From assembly GCA_964650885.1 (NCBI GenBank), contig CAZYXG010000026.1:1-32267 (forward strand): DNA of 32,267 nucleotides, given 5' to 3'. Shown in pieces: positions 15,301 to 23,154 of this stretch. Every line of letters starts with the position of its first letter. Position 1 is the stretch's first letter. The notes under the pieces were generated by a model. The model worked only from the letters and a program-made list of their open reading frames with translations, was not told the DNA's origin and did not search any database. This stretch comes from JAPLFM01 sp964650885 (GTDB taxonomy: Bacteria; Bacteroidota; Ignavibacteria; Kapaibacteriales; UBA2268). A program made the position numbers and the translations under genes.

Positions 15301-17560
15301 AGTAAGAACAACCAAATCTATCTAAGGCTTCAATCTTATACATAGTAGTTTGTTTAGGCTTTGCAATTGGATTTAAAATATTAGAATTATTCAGACCTTC
15401 TGCAGGTGTCCATTTTGTAGTTACTTCAGTTCCAATTGTTGTGTTGAGAGTAACAGAAGTGCCTTCAAATATTGTAGTATCTTTTTGTAGAATAATTTTA
15501 TAATTTGGCAATGGTTCAATTCTCACATCATCAATGCCAAAGCCATAGCTTGAAACTTGATTCTCTGATTTACCCAACACGCCAACATAAAATTCTGTTT
15601 CGTAGTAATTGGGAGTAAATACCCCTGTGATTTCTCTCCAATTCTCCGAATATCTAATATTTTCAAATTTTGCTACAGTATCCGAGTAATATCTATTATT
15701 TGCTCCAATCCACATTGTCAAAGATTTATTGCTATCTTGATCTCTAATGTATTTCTCTACATTTCTTACATAAGCAGTAAATTTATATTTTGTATTTAAT
15801 TTAGTTGGTATTTTATTAATCCAAGCTTTTTGAGGATTATTTGGCAATGGGTCTCCAAATAAGAAATATTCATACTTACTATTTGCATTTCTTGAAGTTG
15901 ATTCGAAATTTTTATTTCCATACCACGCTTCAAAGTTGCAATTGATTTGCCCCGTTGCTGTAAATTCTTTATCAATACAGCTTTTAGTTTCACTAATTCT
16001 GAAATCTAATTCAGTTTCGTAACCAATAGGATAACATGAATTTGGCATCGTGATTTTATTAAAGCTACCATTCTCAACCATATCCGAGCAGCATCTTTTG
16101 GCTGAAATTATTAGATTTTGTGATTCAGTAAACTCTTCATAGATATTATTTGTGTCATTAGATACAGATAATTCTATTAAATTCAATGAGTCTTGCAAAG
16201 GTGGCAATGCAAAATTATAAAGAGAATCATTTATTACTTTATCAATCAATATATTATTTTTATACTTAAATAATACTTTAATTCTTTTGGCAAAATTAAC
16301 GCTTAATTTCCCAAATATTGAATCGCCAATGCAAACATTTTTTGGATAATCGACAGTGAGGATAGGTTCTAAATAGTTTGTATCGTTTCTTTTCCCGTTG
16401 TAATAGCTATTTAAATAAGTGGGCAAGCCCACTAAGCTAAATGAATCTAATTGAAGGGAATATAATTTTATATCACAATCATTGCCTAGTTTATTTGGCG
16501 AATTAATAACACTTAGATAGTAGTATCCTTCATTTACTATATAGATTTTCTCGTTCGGAGCTCTTAAAAGTGCATTAAAATAGTATCCTCCCCCATTTAA
16601 TAATACTTTTTTATTTTTCCTGATTTTTTCGATATTTCTAAATTTTAAATTATATTGAGTTAATGAATTATTCGATTTAATATAAACTAAATCTCCATTC
16701 GATGAAAATTCTCCTGAGTATGCAAATATATTTGAATCTAGAATTTGAGGATTGGAAACTTTACCATTGTTAGGATCGAAATCAAATAGCTCGAAAACTC
16801 CTGATAAATCTCTATCTGGTGTAATTACTGCCGACAATAGTCTTGTTCCATCGGGTGAAACTACTAATCGTCCTCTTGCTACGTTGAATAAGTTACTTGT
16901 ATTATTGGTATGACTTACTCCCATTTTAGAAATCACAGGTATCGAATTAACACCACTACTATCTATTTTGATTGCAACAAATGAGTTATTGTTTAGCTCA
17001 TGGGTTATTAGCCAAATTTGATTTGTCAATAAATTCTTTGCGGCTGCTAATTTTTCAGTTGAAGGAAAATAGAGATTTATATTTTTTTGAGTAACGTCAC
17101 CTTTGCCATTATTCAATCTCATGTCTACAACAGAATAATTCACTCCCATTCGTGGCAACTGGAAATTTAAGCTTAAATCTTCGGCTCCACTTGTAGTGAA
17201 TATATAAAAAATGTTCTTTTTTAATGGATTTGGAAGGATTATAACACCGTTTGAGCCAGAGCGACTACCCCAAAGACTATAGCCATTGGGCATTTCAGAA
17301 TGCGTGCTATCCCATACACTTACTCCATCTGTATAGAATAAAAGTTTGCCGTTTTCATCTGCTATTGAGGAACTAGCTTCAACTGAAACTAATTGTGAAC
17401 CATTTAACCTTACAGGTTCTTTATTTGGAGTTCCAAAATTTAGGCAATTTTTTAATCCAAAAAACCAGAAATTATTTTGATTCGTGTTGACAATAGATTG
17501 AGCAGATAAACTTGAATGGCTTAATAAACAAGCAAATAATAATAGAAATACATTATACAT
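12389..17560 (-). CDS. Giant T9SS-secreted surface protein with repeated Ig/jelly-roll units
   Basis: 1723 residues. Residues 1-21 form a signal peptide (MYNVFLLLFACLLSHSSLSA). Residues about 22-400 (NNFWFFGLKNCLNFG, ADENGKLLFYTDGVSVWDST, GSNGVIILPNPLKKNIFYIF) match the beta-propeller-like N-terminus of many Bacteroidota adhesin or gliding-associated proteins. Three units follow, each with a VC(I/L)GDS strand, a CC.D.V..G.FN segment and a closing SYGFGIDD: A at about 405-680 (diverged), B1 at 770-1043 and B2 at 1136-1409 (identical). Between and after them are Ig/PKD-like linkers ending in K.T.YK.EA.D.(F/Y)GC. The last 85 or so residues (EFIIIDINGHPV..., SSGHYFLRM, GVLISKSIVITK) are a type A T9SS sorting domain. 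The protein is therefore exported across both membranes and probably surface-anchored. Binding target unknown. Monocistronic. Confidence 0.85.
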   Translation of the reverse strand: MYNVFLLLFACLLSHSSLSAQSIVNTNQNNFWFFGLKNCLNFGTPNKEPVRLNGSQLVSVEASSSIADENGKLLFYTDGVSVWDSTHSEMPNGYSLWGSRSGSNGVIILPNPLKKNIFYIFTTSGAEDLSLNFQLPRMGVNYSVVDMRLNNGKGDVTQKNINLYFPSTEKLAAAKNLLTNQIWLITHELNNNSFVAIKIDSSGVNSIPVISKMGVSHTNNTSNLFNVARGRLVVSPDGTRLLSAVITPDRDLSGVFELFDFDPNNGKVSNPQILDSNIFAYSGEFSSNGDLVYIKSNNSLTQYNLKFRNIEKIRKNKKVLLNGGGYYFNALLRAPNEKIYIVNEGYYYLSVINSPNKLGNDCDIKLYSLQLDSFSLVGLPTYLNSYYNGKRNDTNYLEPILTVDYPKNVCIGDSIFGKLSVNFAKRIKVLFKYKNNILIDKVINDSLYNFALPPLQDSLNLIELSVSNDTNNIYEEFTESQNLIISAKRCCSDMVENGSFNKITMPNSCYPIGYETELDFRISETKSCIDKEFTATGQINCNFEAWYGNKNFESTSRNANSKYEYFLFGDPLPNNPQKAWINKIPTKLNTKYKFTAYVRNVEKYIRDQDSNKSLTMWIGANNRYYSDTVAKFENIRYSENWREITGVFTPNYYETEFYVGVLGKSENQVSSYGFGIDDVRIEPLPNYKIILQKDTTIFEGTSVTLNTTIGTEVTTKWTPAEGLNNSNILNPIAKPKQTTMYKIEALDRFGCSYFDSILVRVVSPKIDIAKPEKVCLGDSVYLKVKINFSNNFKCYVYRNSPIRALLKEIDGIDSIANITLSPFTDYNNYLQLIVENLENEKIRDTINYYINARNCCGDVVINGDFNIITASLSPCATVDYSTDLNFRAGSIPCPNGFTSLGQMSCNGNASIGNSNFFSETHSDRGNSGLIYGDPLINTPQRAWYQKNPTRINTNYKFTAYVRNVEKIVRNNTTNGKSLNFWLGTKDNISSDTITKIENIEYNQDWLELSGFFTARENETELSVGVIGKTGDILSSYGFGIDDISLIPLPDYKIELSDSLIIDNGKDTKIDAQINTNVSITWTPQSDLDNPFKLNPSASPKKTTKYYLEAIDKYGCKFNDSIKIVVNQLKPITTLTKPEKVCLGDSVYLKVKINFSNNFKCYVYRNSPIRALLKEIDGIDSIANITLSPFTDYNNYLQLIVENLENEKIRDTINYYINARNCCGDVVINGDFNIITASLSPCATVDYSTDLNFRAGSIPCPNGFTSLGQMSCNGNASIGNSNFFSETHSDRGNSGLIYGDPLINTPQRAWYQKNPTRINTNYKFTAYVRNVEKIVRNNTTNGKSLNFWLGTKDNISSDTITKIENIEYNQDWLELSGFFTARENETELSVGVIGKTGDILSSYGFGIDDITLTPIVDYNISIANSDTVIYEGDSIKLIGIFEKSIDTKWSPTIGLSNPNSLITFAKPIIPTLYKLETTDKYGCKFSDSVFVGIKSNNKYCKPLLSIKLSDTTIELADKFCIKGSLLTQCNSLPLPDTLQVLFKIPTKLFKVISASEDYILTKSNNYNNLLIKFPAQKLTNNQTYNFDICLVSLLADTLQSDFSASEDTSQYILIENDPSFITLTMCSDKLRLVNFINLTSFDLNVMNDKVNIYLTTEERGEYEFIIIDINGHPVAFNKFITSKDYYNNEFIQSFDISQLSSGHYFLRMKSPYGVLISKSIVITK
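13335..14155 (-). repeat. 821-bp direct repeat, copy B2
   Basis: Corresponds base for base, over all lines compared, to 14433-15253 (offset 1098). Encodes residues about 1136-1409 of the giant T9SS protein. Flanking linkers are different sequence. Confidence 0.9.
14433..15253 (-). repeat. 821-bp direct repeat, copy B1
   Basis: Partner of 13335-14155. Encodes residues about 770-1043, from KPEKVCLGDSVYLKVK to SSYGFGIDDI. The 277 bases separating the copies code for an Ig-like linker that has only distant amino-acid similarity to the linker after copy B2. Confidence 0.9.
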
Positions 17561-17772
17561 TTTTAGACCTTCACAAATAACTCACATTTCAATATACTAA
17601 GAAAACATTAAAAGTGCAAAACCCTTTATTGTAATTTAAGTTATGTATTTGAAAGTTCAAAATAAAAAGTGAAATTATTAATTTTAATCTTCTTTTGTTT
17701 CTATAAACCTTCTCGTATATTTTTTACAAGTTATCGCTTAACTCCCCCGACCCATCACCCCTCACAAACGCA

Positions 17773-17798
17773 AAAAGCCGTTTTTTCAAACGGCTTTT
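17773..17798. terminator. Terminator downstream of rplS
   Basis: AAAAGCCGTTT (17773-17783), loop TTTC, AAACGGCTTTT (17788-17798): 11 perfect pairs, with a T-run on the minus strand (five A upstream on plus). It lies 35 bases past the rplS stop. The rest of the 272-base gap between the T9SS gene and rplS shows nothing further. Confidence 0.85.
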
Positions 17799-17832
17799 CT
17801 GTAAATATTTCTTTGCAAAGTGAGCGGGCAGC

Positions 17833-18213
17833 TTACGACAATTTCTTTCTGATTTTTTTGTCGCTCATTCCACGTAAATAATAAAGTTTCGCTCTGCGAA
17901 CTCTACCTTCACGTACTAATTCAATGTTTTGAATCATTGGTGAATATAGAGGGAAAATTCTTTCTACTCCCACTCCGTTAGAAATTTTTCTAACTGTGAA
18001 TGTATGAGAAGTAGAGCTTCCTTGGCGACCAATCACAATCCCTCGAAAATTTTGAATTCTCTCTTTTTCGCCTTCAATTACTCTTACAGCAACAATTACT
18101 TCATCGCCTGCTTTAAAAGTAGGGATATCTTTGAATTGTTCCGTATCTTTATTTTTTCTAAATTCGATTACATTTTTAATCGAAAGTTCGTTAACGTATT
18201 CTATTGCTGTCAT
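17833..18213 (-). CDS. rplS: 50S ribosomal protein L19
   Basis: L19 sits at the interface of the 50S and 30S subunits. The protein from the ATG at 18211-18213 is 126 residues: MTAIEYVNELSIKNVIEFRK, FKAGDEVIVAVRVIEGEKER, QNFRGIVIGRQGSSTSHTFT, RKISNGVGVERIFPLYSP, VREGRVRRAKLYYLRGMSDK. All family blocks are present. An upstream in-frame ATG at 18243 would add MLFLFETSRK, which is not part of L19, so the later start is chosen. The gene stands alone: rpsP, rimM and trmD, its neighbours in Escherichia coli, are absent. It is divergent from the aminotransferase gene and ends at a strong terminator. Confidence 0.97.
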   Translation of the reverse strand: MTAIEYVNELSIKNVIEFRKNKDTEQFKDIPTFKAGDEVIVAVRVIEGEKERIQNFRGIVIGRQGSSTSHTFTVRKISNGVGVERIFPLYSPMIQNIELVREGRVRRAKLYYLRGMSDKKIRKKLS

Positions 18214-18308
18214 TTTTCTACTCGTTTCAAATAAGAACAACAAAATTAATACATTTTACGTACTTAAACAAATAATTTTATTCTTTTTTCAAATAAATCT
18301 TAAAAATC

Positions 18309-19427
18309 ATGAAAGTTCCCTTTTTAGACCTAAGTATCCAAACTGCCCAAATCCGTGATGATATCAATGTTTCCATACAAGAAGTGATTGATAAATCAGC
18401 TTTTTCTCTTGGCTTTGCTGTCGAAAAATTTGAGACGGAATTTGCTGCCTATTTGAATGCAAAGTTTGTTTTGGGTGTCAATAGCGGCACTTCTGCACTC
18501 CATTTGGCTCTAATTGCCGCAGGTGTTTCTGCTGGAGATGAAGTAATCACGGTTTCCCACACTTTTATCGCAACAGCTTGGGCAATCAGCTATGCAGGGG
18601 CAACTCCAGTATTTGTGGATATTGAGAATGACCACTATACAATGGATTCAACACAGATTGAAAGCAAGATTACAAGCAAAACAAAAGCTATAATTTGTGT
18701 TCATCTCTACGGTCAGTCGGCAGATTTAGATGCAATTAAAGCAATTGCCGATAAAAATAATCTTGCATTGATAGAAGATGCTGCTCAGGCACAAGGCACA
18801 ACTTATAAAGGCAAATCAATTGGCTCACATGGCTTGGCGACTTGCTTTAGTTTCTATCCTGGTAAAAATTTAGGAGCTTTTGGCGAAGCTGGTGCTGTTG
18901 CCACAAACGACCCGAAAATAGCCGAAAGAATCAAAAAGCTAAGAAACCACTCGCAGCCAGAGAAATATATACACGAAGAATTGGGTTTCAATTATAGAAT
19001 GGAAGGTTTGCAAGGAGCCGTGCTTTCTGTTAAACTCAAAAAACTTGACCAATGGAACCAACAACGTATCGAAATTGCCGCTATCTATAATGAAAGATTG
19101 GGGAATCATCCTAAGTTAAAAGTTCCAAAAGTTCGAGACAAATCAAAACATATATATCATTTATATGAATTAGGTTTTGAAAGCAAAGAGCAAAGAGATA
19201 ATTGTAGCAGCTTTTTGACTGCAAACGAAATCCAAAATGGTTTGCACTATCCAATTCCGGTGCATTTGCAAAAAGCATATTCGCATTTGGGCTATAAAAA
19301 AGGCGACTTCCCAAATACCGAAGCTGCAGCCGATAGACTATTAAGTCTGCCTATCTTCCCTGGAATGGCAAAAGAACAATCCGAATTTGTGTGCGAGAAA
19401 ATCCTAGAGTTTGCGAATATTTTATAA
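18309..19427 (+). CDS. DegT/DnrJ/EryC1/StrS-family sugar aminotransferase
   Basis: PLP-dependent aminotransferase that adds an amino group to a keto sugar nucleotide (glutamate as donor), in surface-glycan or amino-sugar synthesis. The 372 residues match the family: VPFLDLS at the N-terminus, GVNSGTSALHLAL (phosphate binding), EVITVSHTFIATAWA, IEDAAQAQGTTYKG (Asp157, pyridine nitrogen) and the Schiff-base Lys186 in SFYPGKNLGAFGEAG. C-terminal HYPIPVHLQKAYSHLGYKKG and LPIFPGMAKEQ are typical. The relatives QdtB/FdtB or WbpE use dTDP- or UDP-keto sugars; which applies here cannot be told. It starts 95 bases from the divergent rplS start and ends at a terminator, so it is probably monocistronic, with partner enzymes elsewhere. 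Confidence 0.92.
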   Translation: MKVPFLDLSIQTAQIRDDINVSIQEVIDKSAFSLGFAVEKFETEFAAYLNAKFVLGVNSGTSALHLALIAAGVSAGDEVITVSHTFIATAWAISYAGATPVFVDIENDHYTMDSTQIESKITSKTKAIICVHLYGQSADLDAIKAIADKNNLALIEDAAQAQGTTYKGKSIGSHGLATCFSFYPGKNLGAFGEAGAVATNDPKIAERIKKLRNHSQPEKYIHEELGFNYRMEGLQGAVLSVKLKKLDQWNQQRIEIAAIYNERLGNHPKLKVPKVRDKSKHIYHLYELGFESKEQRDNCSSFLTANEIQNGLHYPIPVHLQKAYSHLGYKKGDFPNTEAAADRLLSLPIFPGMAKEQSEFVCEKILEFANIL

Positions 19428-19478
19428 TTCAATCTACATTTCAGATTTCACCTTAAATTCCTTAAACTAAAAATCATT

Positions 19479-19512
19479 AAAAGCTCTGCCCTAACAAAGG
19501 TAGAGCTTTTTT
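19479..19512 (+). terminator. Rho-independent terminator after the aminotransferase gene
   Basis: AAAAGCTCTGCC (19479-19490) pairs with GGTAGAGCTTTT (19499-19510) with one G-U, loop of 8, followed by TTTTTT. About 50 bases after the stop. Confidence 0.85.
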
Positions 19513-19537
19513 ATTGTCATACTAGAAATGTTATTGC

Positions 19538-19574
19538 CACCTTCAGGGGGCTGTCAGCTTGCTGACTGAGGGTG
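19538..19574. repeat. REP-like imperfect palindrome
   Basis: GTCAGC-TT-GCTGAC (19553-19566) is a perfect inner stem. The outer CACCTTCA (19538-19545) pairs with TGAGGGTG (19567-19574) with one G-U, leaving a 7-base bulge GGGGGCT on the left. This bulged shape resembles extragenic REP palindromes of the CCCTCAGTC...GACAGCC type. Its G/C content stands out against surrounding AT-rich DNA. It lies in the 486-base gap (19428-19913) with a terminator, a gene remnant and a second palindrome. Confidence 0.5.
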
Positions 19575-19687
19575 TTTGGACTCCCGAACATCTCGGAATA
19601 AAAGAAATAGAGGGAAAAGAATATTACAATGAATTCTTACCAGAAAACCACCGCTACACATTCCCAATGGAATATTTATTACAATAG
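19571..19687 (+). pseudogene. C-terminal remnant of an unrecognised protein
   Basis: The frame from 19571 reads GVWTPEHLGIKEIEGKEYYN, EFLPENHRYTFPMEYLLQ and TAG at 19685-19687. Codon use and composition look coding (PENHRYTFP, YYNEFL), yet there is no start and the REP-like palindrome abuts its 5' side. I do not recognise the family. The remaining DNA to 19812 shows no further gene. Confidence 0.35.
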
Positions 19688-19812
19688 CGAATGATTATTA
19701 AAAATGAATTATAGAAATTGTGAAGCAAGAGTATAAGAGTTAAAGAGATTTTAGGATTCAGAAAAAAAATACAACTGCAAATCACTGCAAAATGTACTTT
19801 GACAAAAATAAA

Positions 19813-19836
19813 AGAGACGTGCAATTGCACGTCTCT
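19813..19836. repeat. AGAGACG palindrome, member 1 (also probable terminator)
   Basis: A perfect 24-base palindrome: AGAGACGTGC, AATT, GCACGTCTCT. Flanked by A-runs. It lies 77 bases past the stop of the minus-strand Fe-S gene at 19914 and may end that transcript. A relative with the same outer seven bases lies at 31056-31079. Confidence 0.75.
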
Positions 19837-19913
19837 AAAAATCTAAAATATATATTTTCTTTTGAAATTTTATACCCAACTATCTTTATGTGCATAAAGC
19901 AGTTTTCTTCTCA

Positions 19914-21965
19914 CTACCTCTGCACATGCTCCAGTATCAATTCCGATACGTCAAGAATTCTTACGTCTTCTATTTCTTTGGATTTCACTCCATCATTAAT
20001 CATTGTCATACAGAATGGGCAGTTTAATGCAATTGTTTTAGCACCTGTACTTAGTAGCTCTTCGGCACGCTCAATATTTACTCGTTTGCCAACAGTTTCT
20101 TCCATAAACATTCTAGCTCCGCCAGCTCCACAGCAGAATCCTTTGTCTTTGCTGCGTTTTGGCTCTATTATGTCAAGTCCTTTAATTCCTTGTAGCAAAT
20201 TTCGTGGAGCATCGTAAACTTCATTTAATCTGCCTATATAGCAAGAGTCGTGGTAAGTTACGTGCAATTGTTCGTGTGCATCTGTGCTAAGTGGAATTTT
20301 GCCAGAGCTAACTAATTCTTCTAAGAATTGAGTATGATGCACTACTTCATAGTTCCCACCAAATTGAGGATAATCATTTTTTAAAGTATTGAAGCAATGC
20401 GGACAAGTAGAAACTATTTTCTTCACGTTGTAGCCGTTCATTGTTTCAATGTTCATTTTTGTATAAGTGTCGGCTAAGTATTCATTGCCACCACGTCTGG
20501 CCGGATCGCCTGTGCAATTTTCTTCTTTTCCTAAAATTGCAAAATTAATATCAGCAATTTGCATAAGTTTAGCAAATGCTTTAGTTATTCGCTTTGCTCT
20601 ATCGTCGAAACTGCCAGCACAGCCCACCCAGAAAAGTACATCAAATTCTGGTTTTTCTGCTGCTTCTTGCACTCCAGTTCCTTCAGTCCAGTCCGCTCTT
20701 TCGGAAGTTGGGAAAGCCCAAGGCGAAGAGTTGTTTTCTATATTTGTAAATGCACTGCCCAGTTCCGCAGGGAAGTCTGCTTCCATCATCACCAAAGAAC
20801 GACGCATATCAATAATTGCTGGCACGTGTTCAATATTCACAGGGCACTCTTGCATACAAGCTGAGCAAGATGTACAAGCCCATAAAGCTTCTGGATCTAT
20901 ATAATCGCCAATAAGCTTTTTGCCCATAATAGTTTGTTCTGCTTCACTAAGCTCAATTTCAACTGGTTCTCTATTTTCAAGTTCTGCCAAATCTTTTTCT
21001 TGCTTTTGTTTTAGCAATATTGGCATTTTATCCATAGTGCGATTTCTAATTTGTACTATAATTTCTCTTGGGTCAAGCACTTTACCAGTTTGATTTGCAG
21101 GGCAAACACTAGTGCATCTGCCACAGTGAGTACAAGTGAAACCATCTAATATAGTTTTCCAAGAAAAATCTTCCACATCGACAACACCAAATTTCTCAAC
21201 TCCTTCTTCTTCGAAATCAATTTTTTTCAAAGTATTGTTTGGAGTAGTGCGAGAGAAGAATACATTGATTACCGATGTAAGCACGTGCAAATGTTTAGAG
21301 AAAGGCAAATAATTTGTGAAAGCAAAGATTAGCACAATGTGCATCCACCAGCCAATTTCATAGATTATGCCAAGTGCTGTTGGGCTTTCAGGCAAAATTG
21401 TAGCCACAAACATAGCCAATGGACGGAAAGCATATTGCGAATCATGTCCTAACTTTGTAGCAGCGGCATTTTCAAAAAGCAGTGAAGTAACAATTGAAAA
21501 GATAGTCAAAAGAATAAGCCCCGCTTCCACTTTTTCGTGTTCCACTTGCAAACGCTTTACTTTTTGGATATAACGGCGATTGAGCGACATAAGTACACCC
21601 AAAATTATAAACCCAATAAAGAAGTCGGTTACAAAGGTAATACCAGAATAAATATAGCCAAGGAAATCGAATGGGTGCTTGAATCCAAAACCAGTCAGCA
21701 TTGAGTTTCCAGCCGAAAAAAGCAAAATTAAAAATCCCCAAAAGATTAGTGCGTGGACTGGACCAGCCACTTTATCTCTGAAAATCTTTGTTTGGAAGAT
21801 AGCAACAAACAGAGTTTGTTTGAGCCGAGCTGGTATATCGTCAAATCTATTGTCGGGTTTAGCAAGCTTAAGGTAAGCAATAAGCCGAGAAACATTCTTC
21901 GCAAAGATAGCCGCAGCCAAGCCAAACACTAAAATAAAAACAATATTTTTAATTCCGAATTCCAT
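19914..21965 (-). CDS. Membrane cytochrome b / Fe-S / CCG-domain oxidoreductase (HdrD- or EMO-like)
   Basis: 683 residues. The N-terminal 240 or so contain about five to six membrane segments (NIVFILVFGLAAAIF, ALIFWGFLILLFSAG, ITFVTDFFIGFIILGVLM, LILLTIFSIVTSLLF, IYEIGWWMHIVLIFAF) with His residues in VHALIF and WWMHI as likely heme b ligands (NarI-like). Two [4Fe-4S] motifs follow, CTHCGRCTSVCP and CTSCSACMQECP. Then two CCG (cysteine-rich) domains: the first VGCAGSF...ENCTGDPARR...STCPHC, the second DSCYIGR...GFCCGAGGARMF...LNCPFC. This architecture is known from the quinone-linked oxidoreductases that take electrons from electron-transfer flavoprotein (EMO), and from heterodisulfide reductase D. 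Electron transfer between a soluble donor such as EtfAB and menaquinone is inferred. No etfAB or acyl-CoA dehydrogenase is in the window. Start at 21965; divergent from 22118. Confidence 0.88.
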   Translation of the reverse strand: MEFGIKNIVFILVFGLAAAIFAKNVSRLIAYLKLAKPDNRFDDIPARLKQTLFVAIFQTKIFRDKVAGPVHALIFWGFLILLFSAGNSMLTGFGFKHPFDFLGYIYSGITFVTDFFIGFIILGVLMSLNRRYIQKVKRLQVEHEKVEAGLILLTIFSIVTSLLFENAAATKLGHDSQYAFRPLAMFVATILPESPTALGIIYEIGWWMHIVLIFAFTNYLPFSKHLHVLTSVINVFFSRTTPNNTLKKIDFEEEGVEKFGVVDVEDFSWKTILDGFTCTHCGRCTSVCPANQTGKVLDPREIIVQIRNRTMDKMPILLKQKQEKDLAELENREPVEIELSEAEQTIMGKKLIGDYIDPEALWACTSCSACMQECPVNIEHVPAIIDMRRSLVMMEADFPAELGSAFTNIENNSSPWAFPTSERADWTEGTGVQEAAEKPEFDVLFWVGCAGSFDDRAKRITKAFAKLMQIADINFAILGKEENCTGDPARRGGNEYLADTYTKMNIETMNGYNVKKIVSTCPHCFNTLKNDYPQFGGNYEVVHHTQFLEELVSSGKIPLSTDAHEQLHVTYHDSCYIGRLNEVYDAPRNLLQGIKGLDIIEPKRSKDKGFCCGAGGARMFMEETVGKRVNIERAEELLSTGAKTIALNCPFCMTMINDGVKSKEIEDVRILDVSELILEHVQR

Positions 21966-22117
21966 ACAATTTGCCTGTTTAAATAAATTCTTTCAATTGG
22001 TTGCCAAAACCTACACGAAAAATAAGGCTAAAATTAGAATAAAACAAGATATTTGAGTAGATTTTTGTAAGTTCGCTATTGAAATTTGTTTGTAACAATT
22101 GAAAGTGGATTTGATTT

Positions 22118-22819
22118 ATGCTTTGGGAAATGAAAACGGCCGTGCTTTTCCACGGAATAGTGGTTTTTGCTCTACTCTTTTTTGTTGCTGTATTAAGGCA
22201 ATCTTTCGGTAAGGATTCTAAAACACCGATTATTGCTTTGGCAACTATACTTTCTTGGCTAATTTTCCAAGGAGTATTATCGCTTTCTGGTTTCTATACA
22301 ACACATTTAGATGCTATGCCTCCTAGAATGTTGGCAATGATTCTTCCGCCAATTCTACTGATAGTCTATCTTTTAGTTTTCAAAAAAGAATTCATAGCAA
22401 GCATAAATCTTGAACAATTGAATTATATCCACGTGATAAGAGTGCCGATTGAAATAGGGATTATGTGGCTTTGCACCGCCAAAGCAATGCCTGAAGAAAT
22501 GACCTACGACGGCAGAAACTTGGATATAATCGTGGGAATGACAGCTCCTTTTGTGGCATTTCTATATTTCAATCGCAAAACTTTATCACGAAATATGTAT
22601 TTGGTTTGGAATATATTCGGATTGATTATGTTGGCAAATGTAGTAGGAATGGGAATTCTATCGGCACCCACTCCACTGCAAAAAATGGCGTTTGACCAAC
22701 CAAATATTGCTGTGCTATACTACCCATTTTCGTGGTTAGTGTGCTTCTTAGTACCATTAGTTTTGTTCATCCATATAGTTTCAATTAAAAGTATTTGGAG
22801 TGGAAAAGAGATAAAGTGA
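22118..22819 (+). CDS. Multi-pass membrane protein of unknown function
   Basis: 233 residues with about seven hydrophobic segments: VLFHGIVVFALLFFVAVL (about 8-25), IIALATILSWLIFQGVLSL, MLAMILPPILLIVYLLVF, IHVIRVPIEIGIMWLCTA, IIVGMTAPFVAFLYF, LVWNIFGLIMLANVVGMGIL and YPFSWLVCFLVPLVLFIHIV. No signal peptide beyond the first segment and no catalytic motif. The loop FYTTHLDAMPPRM and RVPIEIG are candidate conserved features. I do not recognise a family with confidence; a similar layout occurs in uncharacterised Bacteroidota inner-membrane proteins. The ATG at 22118 is used; an ATG four codons on (MKTAVLFHG) is an equally good start. It is divergent from the Fe-S oxidoreductase, with 152 bases between, and convergent with the phosphatase-like gene. 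Confidence 0.7.
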   Translation: MLWEMKTAVLFHGIVVFALLFFVAVLRQSFGKDSKTPIIALATILSWLIFQGVLSLSGFYTTHLDAMPPRMLAMILPPILLIVYLLVFKKEFIASINLEQLNYIHVIRVPIEIGIMWLCTAKAMPEEMTYDGRNLDIIVGMTAPFVAFLYFNRKTLSRNMYLVWNIFGLIMLANVVGMGILSAPTPLQKMAFDQPNIAVLYYPFSWLVCFLVPLVLFIHIVSIKSIWSGKEIK

Positions 22820-22866
22820 AAATTTTATCCAAAATAATCATGCAGTAAATCTTTAAAAATTGTAAT

Positions 22867-23145
22867 TTATTCTTCATCCATATATTGATAATCGTCAGGA
22901 ATATTAAGTACAACGATTTCTTTTTCTCTTGTAATTTCTGAATATTTTTGATGGATAATAATTTTATGTTTCTTTTCCACAACGAATAATAAATCAGCCC
23001 AAGTAATAAGCTTTGTATTAATTTTAACTATTGCATTTTGGTCAGTGCCTGCTGATTTTACGTAGAATTGTTGATGATTACGAAAAATAGTTTCAGCGGT
23101 TCGGCTCCTCCATTTATTTCTACTACAAATAAATAATAAATTCAC
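22867..23145 (-). CDS. Low-molecular-weight phosphotyrosine phosphatase-like protein
   Basis: 92 residues with the P-loop signature near the N-terminus: MNLLFICSRNKWRSRTAE, where Cys7-x5-Arg13 is the LMW-PTP active site, followed by SAGTDQNA and ITWADLLFVVEKKH. The C-terminal VLNIPDDYQYMDEE supplies an acid/base Asp, corresponding to the DDYQYMDP segment of short Bacteroidota and proteobacterial relatives. At 92 residues it is shorter than classical LMW-PTPs (about 150), matching the reduced 'CSRNKWRSxTAE' subgroup. Activity on phosphotyrosine is inferred; the true substrate is unknown. It starts 9 bases after the batD stop on the same strand, so it is probably the last gene of the bat operon. 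Confidence 0.8.
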   Translation of the reverse strand: MNLLFICSRNKWRSRTAETIFRNHQQFYVKSAGTDQNAIVKINTKLITWADLLFVVEKKHKIIIHQKYSEITREKEIVVLNIPDDYQYMDEE

Positions 23146-23154
23146 TTATTCCAC

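Noticed and set aside
9432..19427. A surface-polysaccharide gene cluster (sugar dehydrogenase, PGI/PMI, DegT aminotransferase)
   Set aside because: The genes are on different strands, separated by the giant T9SS gene and rplS and by terminators; a shared pathway is possible but no cluster is visible.
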